From Methyloligella sp. (lineage in GTDB: Bacteria; Pseudomonadota; Alphaproteobacteria; Rhizobiales; JALUTE01): 18,593 nt of DNA. The stretch's first letter is position 1, and every line of letters starts with the position of its first letter. The notes beneath the pieces were generated by a model that did no database searches, had not been told where the DNA came from, and saw only the letters and a list, made by a program, of their open reading frames with translations. Of this stretch, positions 1 to 7,059 are shown in pieces. The translations under genes and the position numbers were made by a program. The DNA lies in contig JALUTE010000005.1 in the NCBI GenBank assembly GCA_027058255.1, positions 1 through 18,593 of the forward strand. Reading direction: 5' to 3'.

Positions 1-176
1 TCCTCGGGCGGGTAGCCGGTGATGAAAAGCTCGGAAAAGACGATGAGATCGGCGCCCTGGCGGGCGGCCTCGCCGCGCAGTCGCCGGGCGAGCGCCGCAT
101 TGCCGGCGATGTCCCCGACGACGGGGTTCGCCTGGGCGATGGCAATGGTGAGATGGTTTTCGATGGGTCCGGCCAT
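1..176 (-). CDS. nadE: Glutamine-dependent NAD+ synthetase, N-terminal part (cut by window edge)
   Basis: Only the first 58 codons lie in the window; the gene runs off the left edge. The start is the ATG at 176. The protein opens with a carbon-nitrogen hydrolase (nitrilase-like) domain: a beta strand around residues 9-17 with the IAQANPVVGDI pattern, then FSELFITGYPPE at residues 47-58. The Glu at residue 49 fits the catalytic Glu of the glutaminase Glu-Lys-Cys triad, and the TGYPPED-type sequence after it is typical of NadE rather than other amidohydrolases. The full enzyme would hydrolyse glutamine and pass ammonia to a C-terminal synthetase domain that converts deamido-NAD to NAD in the cytoplasm; neither the Lys/Cys residues nor that domain is visible. 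A lone nitrilase-family amidase is the alternative. The gene diverges from the vapBC pair at 373. Confidence 0.8.
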   Translation of the reverse strand, partial: MAGPIENHLTIAIAQANPVVGDIAGNAALARRLRGEAARQGADLIVFSELFITGYPPE

Positions 177-221
177 AGCGCGCAAACTAGCCGCGCCCGC
201 CGGGCCGGGCAACAGGGCCGA

Positions 222-246
222 TTGGTCGCGCTCCTTTGGTCGCGCT
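222..246. repeat. Two exact 11-bp direct repeats in the nadE/vapB divergent region
   Basis: TTGGTCGCGCT occurs at 222-232 and again at 236-246, period 14. The repeats sit in the 196-bp gap between nadE (leftward) and the vapBC pair (rightward). They could be part of an operator, since VapBC complexes usually bind repeats near their own promoter, but they lie about 130 bp before vapB, which is far for autoregulation, and the unit is not palindromic. I see no convincing -35/-10 pair with good spacing in this gap. Function is inferred only. Confidence 0.3.
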
Positions 247-372
247 ATTGCAGCGCCGGGCGCGCTTCCGGCGGCAATGGGCATGATGGGCACGAGCCGG
301 GGCTTGCCAAGCGAGGCGGCTCGGCGCAAGGTCTCGTTGTGAAGGGGCGCGCCGTTGCAAGAGGATTGCAGC

Positions 373-636
373 ATGACGAGGCTTAAGCTCACCAATATTC
401 CGGCGAGCAAATTGCCGGCTGAATGGACGAGACGGCTCGGGATCGCATCGGATGCTCTGGTGGATGTGACGATCGAGTCGCAGGCCGCGCGCCGCGAGCG
501 CGCCGAAGGGGTCGTCCAGCCCTTCGACCGCGAGGCGGTCGAGCGTATTCTCGACCAAGTCGCGGCGCTGCCCGTGCGCGACGAGCGCAGCCCGGACGAG
601 ATTCTCGGTTACGATGCGCATGGCTTGCCGAGATGA
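373..636 (+). CDS. vapB: VapB-like antitoxin of the first toxin-antitoxin pair
   Basis: An 87-residue protein, taken from the ATG at 373, which has AGAGGA at 360-365 as ribosome binding site; a TTG at 355 in the same frame is less likely. The N-terminal half (residues 2-40) looks like a short DNA-binding segment, and the acidic/amphipathic C-terminal half contains a VERILDQVAALPV helix followed by RSPDEILGYDAHGLPR. That ending recurs in VapB-type antitoxins paired with PIN toxins and is the part that usually wraps the toxin. The stop overlaps the toxin start by 4 bases (ATGA), so the two are translationally coupled. As antitoxin it would bind and neutralise the VapC ribonuclease and, with it, repress the operon. 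The fold class of its DNA-binding half is unclear to me; it differs from the AbrB-type antitoxin at 3154-3423. Confidence 0.78.
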   Translation: MTRLKLTNIPASKLPAEWTRRLGIASDALVDVTIESQAARRERAEGVVQPFDREAVERILDQVAALPVRDERSPDEILGYDAHGLPR

Positions 637-1040
637 TTGTCGATAGCTCCGCTTTGCTCGCGATTCTCTTCAGGGAGCCGGGATACGGCGCATTTCTCGA
701 CCATTTGGAGAGCGCCGCAGCAGCCAAGGTTTCGGCGGCGACGGTGCTCGAAGCGAGCATCGTCATGCAGGTGCGCCTTGGCCCCAAAGGCGTCGAGGCA
801 CTTCATGCCCTATTGCACGCCATGGGTGTGGAGGAGGTGGCTTTTACACCCGAACAGCGTCGGGAAGCCGAGCGTGCCTTCGTCCTCTACGGCAAGGGAA
901 GCGGTCACGGTGCACGGCTCAACTATGGCGACTGCATGACCTATGGGCTCGCGAAGAGCACGGGCCTGCCGCTCCTTTTCAAGGGCGAGGACTTCGCCCA
1001 GACGGACCTCGATCTCGTCGATATCGGCACGCGGCGATGA
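633..1040 (+). CDS. vapC: VapC-like PIN-domain ribonuclease toxin, first pair
   Basis: A 135-residue PIN-domain protein, the usual VapC length. The first strand reads MIVDSSALLAIL, with the metal-binding Asp at residue 4; Glu40 lies in the VLEASIVM helix, Asp100 in LNYGDCMTYGLAK, and Asp120 or Asp124 in the FKGEDFAQTDLDLV strand. These fit the four acidic residues that bind Mg2+ or Mn2+ in PIN nucleases, so the toxin is probably intact. VapC toxins cleave tRNA or rRNA and stop translation when free of antitoxin. The ATG at 633 overlaps the vapB stop by four bases. The gene faces the DAHP synthase gene, leaving 75 bases between the two stops. Confidence 0.9.
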   Translation: MIVDSSALLAILFREPGYGAFLDHLESAAAAKVSAATVLEASIVMQVRLGPKGVEALHALLHAMGVEEVAFTPEQRREAERAFVLYGKGSGHGARLNYGDCMTYGLAKSTGLPLLFKGEDFAQTDLDLVDIGTRR

Positions 1041-1115
1041 CATGCCTCTTCACGGCAATGCCCTCGCCGGCTTGCGCGTCGATGCCATGTCCTTGTGGGC
1101 ACGCCGGTCATTCAG

Positions 1116-2507
1116 TCAGGCGGAGGCGGAGGCGCGGTCGTCGCTCCGCCCGCGCGCCTCACGCTCGCGTTTGAGCCGCTCGGCGATGATGAAGGCGAGC
1201 TCGATGGCCTGATCGGCATTGAGGCGCGGGTCGCAATGGGTGTGGTAGCGATCCGAGAGGTCCGTCTCCTTGATGGACTGCGCGCCGCCGATGCACTCGG
1301 TCACGTTCTGACCCGTCATCTCCACATGCACCCCGCCCGCATGGGTGCCCTCGGCCCGGTGCACGTCGAAAAAGGTCTCCACCTCCTGGAGGATGCGGTC
1401 GAAGGGCCGGGTCTTGTAGCCCGAGGCGGCCTTGATGGTGTTGCCGTGCATGGGATCGCAGGACCACACGACCGTGCGCCCCTCGCGCTCCACCCGCCGG
1501 ATGAGGCGCGGCAGGTGCCGGCCCACGTCCTCCGCGCCGAAGCGGCAGATGAGGGTCATGCGCCCCGGCTCGTTCTCGGGGTCGAGAATGTCGAGCAGGC
1601 GAATGAGTGTATCCGGCTCCAGCGAGGGGCCGCATTTGAGGCCGATGGGATTGCGAATGCCCCGGCAATACTCCACATGGGCATGATCGGGCTGGCGCGT
1701 GCGATCGCCGATCCACAGGAAATGGCCCGATGTCGCATACCACTCCCCGGTCGTGGAATCGATCCGCGTCAGCGCCTCCTCATAGCCGAGCAGCAGCGCC
1801 TCGTGGCTGGTGTAGAAGCGGGTCGAGCGCAGCCGGCCCGTGTTCTCCGGCGTGATGCCGCAAGCCCGCATGAAGGTGAGCGCCTCCGAGATGCGGTCCG
1901 CGAGCTCGCGGTAGCGATGGCCGGCAGGGCTGTCCTTGATGAAGCCGAGCGTCCACTGGTGCACATGCTCCAGATTGGCATAGCCGCCCTGGGCGAAGGC
2001 GCGCAAAAGGTTGAGCGTCGCCGCCGCCTGCCGGTAGGCCATGAGCTGGCGGCCGGGATCGGGCGTGCGCGCCTCCGGGTCGAGGGCGATGTCGTTGACG
2101 ATGTCGCCGCGATAGCTCGGGAACTCGCGCCCGCCACTCACCTCGACCGGCGAGGAGCGCGGCTTGGCGAACTGGCCCGCAATGCGCCCGACCTTGACCA
2201 CCGGACAGCCGCCCGCAAAGGTCAGCACCACGGCCATCTGCAGGAAGGCGCGGAAGAAATCGCGAATATGGTCCGGATGGTGCTCCGCAAAGCTCTCGGC
2301 GCAGTCTCCTCCCTGGAGCAGGAAGGCGTTGCCCTTCGCCACCTCGGCGAGAGCCGTCTTGAGCTCGCGCGCCTCGCCCGCGAAGACGAGCGGCGGAAAG
2401 CTCGAGAGCCGCTTCTCGACCTCGGCCAGCGCGGCGCTGTCCGGGTAGTCCGGCACTTGCTCGATCGGCTGATTGCGCCAGCTTCCGGGGGACCAGGGAG
2501 CTGCCAT
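1116..2507 (-). CDS. Class II 3-deoxy-7-phosphoheptulonate (DAHP) synthase
   Basis: A 463-residue cytoplasmic enzyme that condenses phosphoenolpyruvate with erythrose 4-phosphate to give DAHP, the entry step to aromatic amino acids. It is the plant-like/type II family, as shown by the opening WSPGSWRNQPIEQVPDYPD, the LQGGDCAESF block (residues 64-73, with the metal-ligand Cys69), HAHVEYCRGIRNPIGLKCGP, a MTLICRFGAE strand, HGNTIKA, GVHVEMTGQNVTECIGG and the closing HTHCDPRLNADQAIELAF. Length matches the family. I chose the ATG at 2507 because GGAG lies nine bases before it; the in-frame ATG at 2516 abuts that GGAG directly and cannot use it. It is a single gene: the vapC on one side converges and the fragment on the other diverges. 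The usual symbol varies between genomes (aroG/aroH/aroF), so none is given. Confidence 0.96.
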   Translation of the reverse strand: MAAPWSPGSWRNQPIEQVPDYPDSAALAEVEKRLSSFPPLVFAGEARELKTALAEVAKGNAFLLQGGDCAESFAEHHPDHIRDFFRAFLQMAVVLTFAGGCPVVKVGRIAGQFAKPRSSPVEVSGGREFPSYRGDIVNDIALDPEARTPDPGRQLMAYRQAAATLNLLRAFAQGGYANLEHVHQWTLGFIKDSPAGHRYRELADRISEALTFMRACGITPENTGRLRSTRFYTSHEALLLGYEEALTRIDSTTGEWYATSGHFLWIGDRTRQPDHAHVEYCRGIRNPIGLKCGPSLEPDTLIRLLDILDPENEPGRMTLICRFGAEDVGRHLPRLIRRVEREGRTVVWSCDPMHGNTIKAASGYKTRPFDRILQEVETFFDVHRAEGTHAGGVHVEMTGQNVTECIGGAQSIKETDLSDRYHTHCDPRLNADQAIELAFIIAERLKREREARGRSDDRASASA

Positions 2508-2611
2508 CGTTCTCATCTCCGCAGAAGAGGATCCATTGCCGCCAGCGGCGCGCCGTGCGTCTCGGCTCCGGCGGATGCCCTGCGCACGCTCGGCGCCAAG
2601 CGTTCAACCGG

Positions 2612-2630
2612 GCCTCTACCATAGAGAGGC
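2612..2630. promoter_or_regulatory. Small dyad upstream of the DAHP synthase gene
   Basis: GCCTCT at 2612-2617 and AGAGGC at 2625-2630 form a perfect 6-bp inverted repeat around a 7-base loop; an alternative register pairs CTCTA with TAGAG around CCA. It lies about 105 bp before the DAHP synthase start and about 20 bp before the ybdK-like fragment start. It could be an operator or a hairpin remnant of the original ybdK leader. No clear promoter boxes were found around it. Confidence 0.25.
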
Positions 2631-2650
2631 GCGTTATGCCACCATCGGCC

Positions 2651-2700
2651 CCATGAGCATAGCCGAGCCCACATTCACCATCGGAACCGAGGAGCCGTGG
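2651..2700 (+). pseudogene. Truncated 5' fragment of the ybdK-like carboxylate-amine ligase gene
   Basis: From the ATG at 2653 the reading frame gives MSIAEPTFTIGTEEPWLGV, nearly identical to MSIAEPTFTIGIEEEYLLV at the start of the intact gene at 3557. Over 44 bases (2651-2694 against 3555-3598) I count 41 identities, after which similarity fades within a few codons although Leu and Val of the next strand are still recognisable. The frame runs on to a stop at 2766, inside the antisense end of the second vapC, and carries no further domain. I read it as a broken duplicate left when the vapBC module or a rearrangement came between the two copies. A coincidental short repeat is very unlikely at this identity. 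Confidence 0.75.
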
Positions 2701-2737
2701 CTGGGCGTTCGAGCCGCCGGCTGGGCCGGCGCAATGA

Positions 2738-3157
2738 TCAGGCGCCGCGCGATGGGGGCGCAATGAGATCGAGGCCCGGAAAATAGGTGCGGTAACGGCG
2801 GGCGTCACGGGTGAGCAAGCGGTAGCCGGCCACCGCAGCATGGGCGCCGATGTAGAAATCCGGAAAGGGCGCGCTCCGAGCGCCGCCGCGACGTCGGTAT
2901 TTCACGAAGGCCTTTCCGGCGACGAAAGCCGCCTCCCAGGGAAGCGCCTCACGGCGGAAGTCTTCCGGCGGCAGCGCCTCATCGAGACGCGCCAAGCTGC
3001 TGAACTGAATGGAGACCTCCGCGTAGATCAGCGGATTGATGACCAGAGGCGCCTCGGCCGCGGCACGTTGCAGAGCCCGGCGAGACCAAGCGAACCACTC
3101 CGGATCCCCCGAGGCGATATCGATGATGACGTTGCTGTCGACGAGGATGGCCGTCAC
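2738..3157 (-). CDS. vapC: VapC-like PIN-domain ribonuclease toxin, second pair
   Basis: A 139-residue PIN-domain protein, unlike the first VapC in sequence. The start is a GTG at 3157 that overlaps the vapB stop by four bases (GTGA); the open frame extends further back to 3229 but through the antitoxin gene. Expected acidic residues are present: Asp7 in AILVDSNVIIDI, Glu47 in PLIYAEVSIQF, Asp100 in PFPDFYIGAHA and Asp118 in LLTRDARRYRTYFPGLDLI. The C-terminal TRDARRYRTYFPxLxLIxP pattern is common in VapC proteins whose partner has an AbrB-type fold. It would act as a site-specific RNase on tRNA or rRNA when unbound. The module lies between a broken and an intact copy of the start of the ybdK-like gene. 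Confidence 0.92.
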   Translation of the reverse strand: MTAILVDSNVIIDIASGDPEWFAWSRRALQRAAAEAPLVINPLIYAEVSIQFSSLARLDEALPPEDFRREALPWEAAFVAGKAFVKYRRRGGARSAPFPDFYIGAHAAVAGYRLLTRDARRYRTYFPGLDLIAPPSRGA

Positions 3158-3423
3158 GAGGTCTCCGGCTGTATGTCCCGCGTGAGAGACATGATCGCGT
3201 CCGTGGTCATCGCGACATCCCCGCTCCACTCCAGCCGGCGCACGATCTCTGCGGCGCGTGCCTTGGCCTTGCCCTGGCGTTTCTCGGTGGCGCGCTTGAC
3301 GATCCGCACACTATCACCGTCCAAGACAAGCTCGACTTCGACATCCGGCAGCAGCCCGCTGGCCTTGCGCAGGTGCGCCGGAATCGTGACCTGGCCCTTC
3401 TTGTTGATACGCATGCTGTCCAT
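3154..3423 (-). CDS. vapB: VapB antitoxin with AbrB/SpoVT-type DNA-binding domain, second pair
   Basis: An 89-residue protein whose N-terminal ~45 residues are a swapped-hairpin AbrB domain: MRINKKGQVTIPAHLRK, then PDVEVELVLDGDSVRIVK. The remaining part (RRLEWSGDVAMTTDAIMSLTR) is the short toxin-binding tail; this tail with the W-x-G motif and MTTDxIMxLTR ending is typical of VapB partners of PIN toxins. Start at 3423 is taken from the longest frame; the ATG at 3414 is equally possible and would put the family's typical MRINKKGQ at the very start. No strong ribosome binding site precedes either. A good promoter lies just upstream (3441-3469), implying a leader of only about 10-20 bases. Confidence 0.9.
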   Translation of the reverse strand: MDSMRINKKGQVTIPAHLRKASGLLPDVEVELVLDGDSVRIVKRATEKRQGKAKARAAEIVRRLEWSGDVAMTTDAIMSLTRDIQPETS

Positions 3424-3440
3424 CGCTCGCTTGTCTGGCT

Positions 3441-3469
3441 AAGCTAGTCGTCGCCATGCTGCACGTCAA
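3441..3469 (-). promoter_or_regulatory. Sigma-70-like promoter of the second vapBC
   Basis: Read on the minus strand, TTGACG (3464-3469) and TAGCTT (3441-3446) are separated by exactly 17 bases. The -35 matches five of six consensus positions and the -10 keeps the TA...T pattern. Transcription would begin near 3434, giving a very short leader before vapB. The neighbouring ybdK-like gene diverges from this region. Confidence 0.55.
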
Positions 3470-3556
3470 CGGACGCGGTTCGGCGCCGGCGCGATGACCG
3501 GTCACGCGCCCGGCTCTTGCCGCAAGAGGTGTGTGCGATCGAGGACTGGTCCCCCC

Positions 3557-4735
3557 ATGAGCATCGCCGAGCCCACATTCACCATCGGCATCGAGGAGGA
3601 GTATCTCCTCGTCGACCGCGAGAGCCGGGATCTGGTGCGCGAGCCGCCCGAGAGCCTCATGCGCGAATGCGAGGAGGCGCTCGAGGGCCAGGTGAGCCCG
3701 GAGTTCCTGCGCTCGCAGATCGAGATCGGCACCCGCGTCTGCCGCAGCTTCGACGAGGCCCGCGGCGAGCTCGCCCGGCTCCGGCGCACCGTGGCCGAGG
3801 TGGCTGCGCGCCATGGCCTGGCGCCCATGGCCGCCTCCTCGCATCCCTTCGCCCGCTGGGCGGAGCAGCATCACACCGACAAGGCCCGCTATGATGCGCT
3901 CGCCCATGACCTCCAGGTGGTGGCCCGGCGCATGGTGATCTGTGGCATGCATGTGCATGTGGGCATCGAGGATGATGACCTGCGCATCGACATCATGGCC
4001 CAGGCCCGCTACTTCCTGCCGCATCTCCTGGCGCTCTCCACCTCCTCGCCCTTCTGGCAGGGCGAGAATACGGGGCTCAAATCCTATCGCCTGGCCGTGT
4101 TCGACGAGCTGCCGCGCACCGGCCTTCCCGCCCAGTTCGCGAGCTGGAGCGAGTATCAGCGCACGGTCCAGGTGCTGGTGGATGCCGGCCTCATAGAGGA
4201 TGCGACCAAGATCTGGTGGGACCTGCGCCCCTCGGCGCGCTTTCCCACCCTCGAGGCGCGCATTGCCGATGTCTGCCCCCTGCTCGACGATACGCTGTGC
4301 ATCGCGGCCCTGTTCGTGTGCATCTGCCGCATGCTCTACCGCCTGCGCCGCAAGAACCAGCGCTGGCGCACCTATCCCGATTTCCTCCTCAACCAGAACC
4401 GCTGGCAGGCCCAGCGCTATGGCATGGAGAAGGGCATGGTGGATTTCGGCCGCGGCGCCCTGGTGCCCTTTGCCGAGCTCATCGAGGAGCTGCTCGACCT
4501 CATCGCCGAGGATGCCGAGGCTTTGAGCTGCGTAGGCGAGGTGGAGCATGCGCGAAAGATCGTCGCCTCCGGCACCAGCGCCGACCGCCAGCTCGCCCGC
4601 TGGCACGCCATGCGCGAGACCGGCGCGAGCCAGAGGGAGGCTCTCATCGCCATCGTCGACATGCTGATCGAGGAGACGCTCGTCGGCACCGGCGCGGACA
4701 GGGCGCTCGCAATGCCCGCCATGGGCGGCGATTAG
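3557..4735 (+). CDS. ybdK: Glutamate-cysteine-ligase-like carboxylate-amine ligase (YbdK/GCS2 family)
   Basis: A 392-residue cytoplasmic ATP-dependent ligase of the GCS2/YbdK family. It opens with FTIGIEEEYLLVDRESRDLV, where the Glu cluster binds metal-ATP, and contains ICGMHVHVGIEDDDLRIDIM near residues 130-150, both hallmarks of the family. Further family features are FLPHLLALSTSSPFWQGENTGLKSYRL and WWDLRPSARFPTLEARIADVCP. Length is usual. The E. coli member makes gamma-glutamylcysteine weakly in vitro; the real substrate of most members is unknown. Start is the ATG at 3557; the only purine-rich stretch before it, GAGG at 3541-3544, is rather far. Its first 44 bases are duplicated at 2651. 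It converges on the YceI gene with only 14 bases between stops. Confidence 0.93.
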   Translation: MSIAEPTFTIGIEEEYLLVDRESRDLVREPPESLMRECEEALEGQVSPEFLRSQIEIGTRVCRSFDEARGELARLRRTVAEVAARHGLAPMAASSHPFARWAEQHHTDKARYDALAHDLQVVARRMVICGMHVHVGIEDDDLRIDIMAQARYFLPHLLALSTSSPFWQGENTGLKSYRLAVFDELPRTGLPAQFASWSEYQRTVQVLVDAGLIEDATKIWWDLRPSARFPTLEARIADVCPLLDDTLCIAALFVCICRMLYRLRRKNQRWRTYPDFLLNQNRWQAQRYGMEKGMVDFGRGALVPFAELIEELLDLIAEDAEALSCVGEVEHARKIVASGTSADRQLARWHAMRETGASQREALIAIVDMLIEETLVGTGADRALAMPAMGGD

Positions 4736-4749
4736 TCGCCGAGGCCTTG

Positions 4750-5373
4750 CTATTTCTCCGCGAACCACTCGGTCTCGATGGAAATGGCGATCTCGTCCGA
4801 GACGAGCGGCACATATTTTCCCATGCCGAAATCGCTCCGCAGCACGCGCCCCCGGGCCGAGAAGGCGGCCACGCGCACGCCCTTGTATTTGGCGATCAGC
4901 GGCCCCAGTGGATGCGGTCCGGCGAAGCGGAACGTGACGGCGAGGGTGACCGGGCGCGTGATCCCCTTGATGGTGAGATTGCCCGTCATCTCGCCCGTCT
5001 TCGCGCCGGTTCGGCGGATGCGCGTGCTCTCGAAGCGAATGTCCGGGTGCTTGGCCACATCGAAATAGTCCGGGCCCTTGAGCGCCTTGTCCATGCCGTC
5101 AATGCCGGAGAGCACGCTGTCGGCCCGGATCGTCACGGAGATGGCGCTCTTGGAGGGCTCCTTCTCATCGAAGACGAGCCGGCCGTCGAAGGCGGTGAAG
5201 CGTGCCGACTGCTCGGTGAAACCGAGATGATTCCAGGAAAAGCGAATGACCGTATGGGCCTTGTCGAAGACGTAAGCCTGCCCCGCCAGCGCGCCTGCCG
5301 CCGAGAGCCCCAACATCACGAAGGCCGCGCAAAGGCGCGTCGTCACCTGCCGAACGGTCTCATTCGCCCGCAT
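4750..5373 (-). CDS. YceI-family periplasmic lipid-binding-like protein
   Basis: A 207-residue secreted protein. Residues 1-30 form a signal peptide (basic start, hydrophobic core around 14-29, ending AAGALAG), so it acts in the periplasm. The mature part begins YVFDKAHTVIRFSWNHLGFTEQSARF, the diagnostic YceI pattern, followed by FDGRLVFDEKEPSKSAISVTI, FDVAKHPDIRFEST, GNLTIKGITRPVTL and a final SDEIAISIETE strand. The YceI beta-barrel binds polyisoprenoid chains such as quinone precursors; its cellular role is not settled. The ATG at 5373 is preceded by a strong GAGGAGGGAG ribosome binding site. The gene follows the sugar transferase on the same strand after 140 bases, where TATCCT (5441-5446) with a weak GTGCCG 18 bases upstream could give it its own promoter. 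Confidence 0.93.
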   Translation of the reverse strand: MRANETVRQVTTRLCAAFVMLGLSAAGALAGQAYVFDKAHTVIRFSWNHLGFTEQSARFTAFDGRLVFDEKEPSKSAISVTIRADSVLSGIDGMDKALKGPDYFDVAKHPDIRFESTRIRRTGAKTGEMTGNLTIKGITRPVTLAVTFRFAGPHPLGPLIAKYKGVRVAAFSARGRVLRSDFGMGKYVPLVSDEIAISIETEWFAEK

Positions 5374-5513
5374 GAGCTCCCTCCTCGCTTTGGGTCCTGC
5401 TCCCCGGTCTTGGTTGCGCTCCCGCCCCGTGCCGTCGGCGAGGATAGCGCGCCCGCGGCCATGACGGCACATATGCATGCATCACAATGGCGCGAGGCGC
5501 CCCCTGCCGCGCC

Positions 5514-6155
5514 TCAGCGCAAGCCCGCCGGCCGTTCGCGCTCGTGGCCGGGCCCCGTCTCCCCATTGCCCTCGAAGGGCGGCATGGTGGCATGGCCCTC
5601 GGCGGAGATGCCCTCGCGGCGCACGATCTGAAGGAAGGTGCGCGCCAGAATGGCGAGATCGAGCCGGAGGCTGCGATTGTCCACATACCAGACGTCGAGG
5701 GCGAAGCGCTCGGGCCATCCCAACGCGTTGCGGCCATGAATCTGCGCCCAGCCGGTGATGCCCGGCGGCACCTCGTGGCGGCGCGCCTGCTCGGGGCTGT
5801 AGCGGGTGAGATAGTCCACCAGCAGGGGGCGCGGGCCCACGAGACTCATCTCGCCCTTGAGCACGTTCCACAGCTCCGGCAGCTCGTCGAGGCTGGTTGC
5901 GCGCAGGAAACGGCCGAAACGGGTCAGCCGCTCCGCATCGGGCAGAAGTGCGCCGCTGGCATCGCGCGCATCCCGCATGGTGCGGAACTTCACGAGGGTG
6001 AAGGGGCGGCCATGCAGTCCGGGCCGCTCCTGGCGAAACAGGACCGGTCGGCCGAGCCGCCAGGCGACCAGCAGCGCCACCAGCCCGGCAAGAGGCACCC
6101 ACAGAGGCGCCGTGGCGAGCGTCACGGCAAGATCGAATATGCGCTTGGCTCTCAT
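5514..6155 (-). CDS. Small membrane phosphoglycosyl transferase (bacterial sugar transferase family)
   Basis: A 213-residue monotopic membrane enzyme of the PglC/WcaJ catalytic-domain type, which moves a sugar phosphate from a nucleotide sugar to undecaprenyl phosphate to start exopolysaccharide, O-antigen or glycan assembly on the inner face of the membrane. RIFDLAVTLATAPLWVPLAGLVALLV (residues 5-30) is the re-entrant hydrophobic helix. It is followed by VLFRQERPGLHGRPFTLVKFRTM, the catalytic Asp90-Glu91 in TSLDELPELWNVLKGEMSLVGPRP, and PGITGWAQIHGRN. The C-terminal ~25 residues are Gly/Pro/charged and look disordered. Start at 6155 fits the family; AGGAG lies only two bases before it, so the ATGs at 6179 or 6191 are alternatives. 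No glycosyltransferase or flippase genes are adjacent, so the glycan cannot be named. Confidence 0.93.
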   Translation of the reverse strand: MRAKRIFDLAVTLATAPLWVPLAGLVALLVAWRLGRPVLFRQERPGLHGRPFTLVKFRTMRDARDASGALLPDAERLTRFGRFLRATSLDELPELWNVLKGEMSLVGPRPLLVDYLTRYSPEQARRHEVPPGITGWAQIHGRNALGWPERFALDVWYVDNRSLRLDLAILARTFLQIVRREGISAEGHATMPPFEGNGETGPGHERERPAGLR

Positions 6156-6240
6156 GGCTCCTGCTTGGCGCCCGCCCATGCCGGTCGCCATCCCTCGTGC
6201 GCTGCCATCTGCACCTTTGCCCGAACCGAGCCCGGCCCGC

Positions 6241-7044
6241 TCATGGACCGCCTGCGCCGATGGCGGCCGAAACGAGCGCCTTGGCCTCGGGGCTGTCCCA
6301 TTCGGCCGGTCCCGTGAGCCGTCCGATCTCCCGCCCCTGCCGGTCGATGAGCAGGGTCGAGGGAATGCCGAATGCCTTGAGCAGGCTCGCCGTCTTGCCC
6401 GTCTTGTCATTGTAGAGGGCGAGATGCTTCACCTTCACCTGTTCGAGGAAGCGGCGCGGCTTGTCGAGCCCCGAGCGGTCGATGCTGATGGCGAGCACGT
6501 CGAAGGCGGGCCCGCCGAGCGCGGCCTTGAGGCGGTCGAGGGCGGGCATCTCCTTGCGGCAGGGCGCGCACCATGTGGCCCAGATGTTGACCAGGATGAC
6601 GCGGCCCTTCCAGTCGGAGAGCTTGTGCGGCGTGCCGCCTTCGCCGACGAAGGTGATCTCGGGGAGCACCTTGGGGCTCTTGTGCACGAGAAACGCCGCC
6701 ATGGCGCCGCGATTGAGCCCCTTAAGGCCCGAGCCCGAGGCCGGCCTCGGAGCCTCGGCCGCGGCCAGGCGGACCGCTGGCTCTCGCTTCTCGTGCTCCG
6801 CCGCGCCGGATGACCCGCGCGGCGCGGGCGCGTTTGCGCGGGCCGTCTCCGCCGCCGGCGCGAGCGCCAGGCCGGCCGGGCGCGGCGCGACCGCGCGCAG
6901 CGGAGCGTTGCCTTCCAACCCCGAACTCACATATATGGCCGCAAAGCCCGCCACGGCCGCGAGCGCGGCGGCCCACAGATAGGCGGCCCGCGATGGCGGG
7001 GCGGGGGCCCGTTTGCTGTTGCGATCACTCTGGCTGTCCTGCAT
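6241..7044 (-). CDS. tlpA: Membrane-anchored thioredoxin-like protein, TlpA type
   Basis: A 267-residue protein with one N-terminal membrane helix (about residues 21-41), a long Ala/Pro-rich linker (about 45-108) and a periplasmic thioredoxin domain (about 125-265). The active site is WCAPC at residues 158-162 in LVNIWATWCAPCRKEMP; the cis-proline loop is GIPSTLLIDRQG. TlpA-like proteins reduce periplasmic disulfides, for example in cytochrome oxidase copper-centre assembly. I start at the ATG at 7044; a GTG four codons upstream (7056) is in frame and possible. The gene is divergent from argH, an arrangement familiar from Rhizobiales. It is 85 bases from the sugar transferase on the same strand, so the two may share a transcript. 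Confidence 0.9.
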   Translation of the reverse strand: MQDSQSDRNSKRAPAPPSRAAYLWAAALAAVAGFAAIYVSSGLEGNAPLRAVAPRPAGLALAPAAETARANAPAPRGSSGAAEHEKREPAVRLAAAEAPRPASGSGLKGLNRGAMAAFLVHKSPKVLPEITFVGEGGTPHKLSDWKGRVILVNIWATWCAPCRKEMPALDRLKAALGGPAFDVLAISIDRSGLDKPRRFLEQVKVKHLALYNDKTGKTASLLKAFGIPSTLLIDRQGREIGRLTGPAEWDSPEAKALVSAAIGAGGP

Positions 7045-7059
7045 GGTCCGGCTCACTGT

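Noticed and set aside
1095..2624. A 509-codon open frame on the plus strand opposite the DAHP synthase gene
   Set aside because: Complete overlap with a clearly conserved enzyme on the other strand; no motif of its own.
2653..2766. A possible small gene starting MSIAEPTFTIGTEE
   Set aside because: Only the first ~14 codons match the ybdK-like protein; the rest has no similarity and runs into the antisense end of vapC, so it is treated as a broken fragment.
3314..4768. A 484-codon open frame on the minus strand opposite the ybdK-like gene
   Set aside because: Shadow of the carboxylate-amine ligase gene, which shows the family motifs.
5374..5478. Longer N-terminus for the YceI-family protein
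   Set aside because: The added residues precede a well-formed signal peptide, and the strong GAGGAGGGAG site sits directly before the ATG at 5373.
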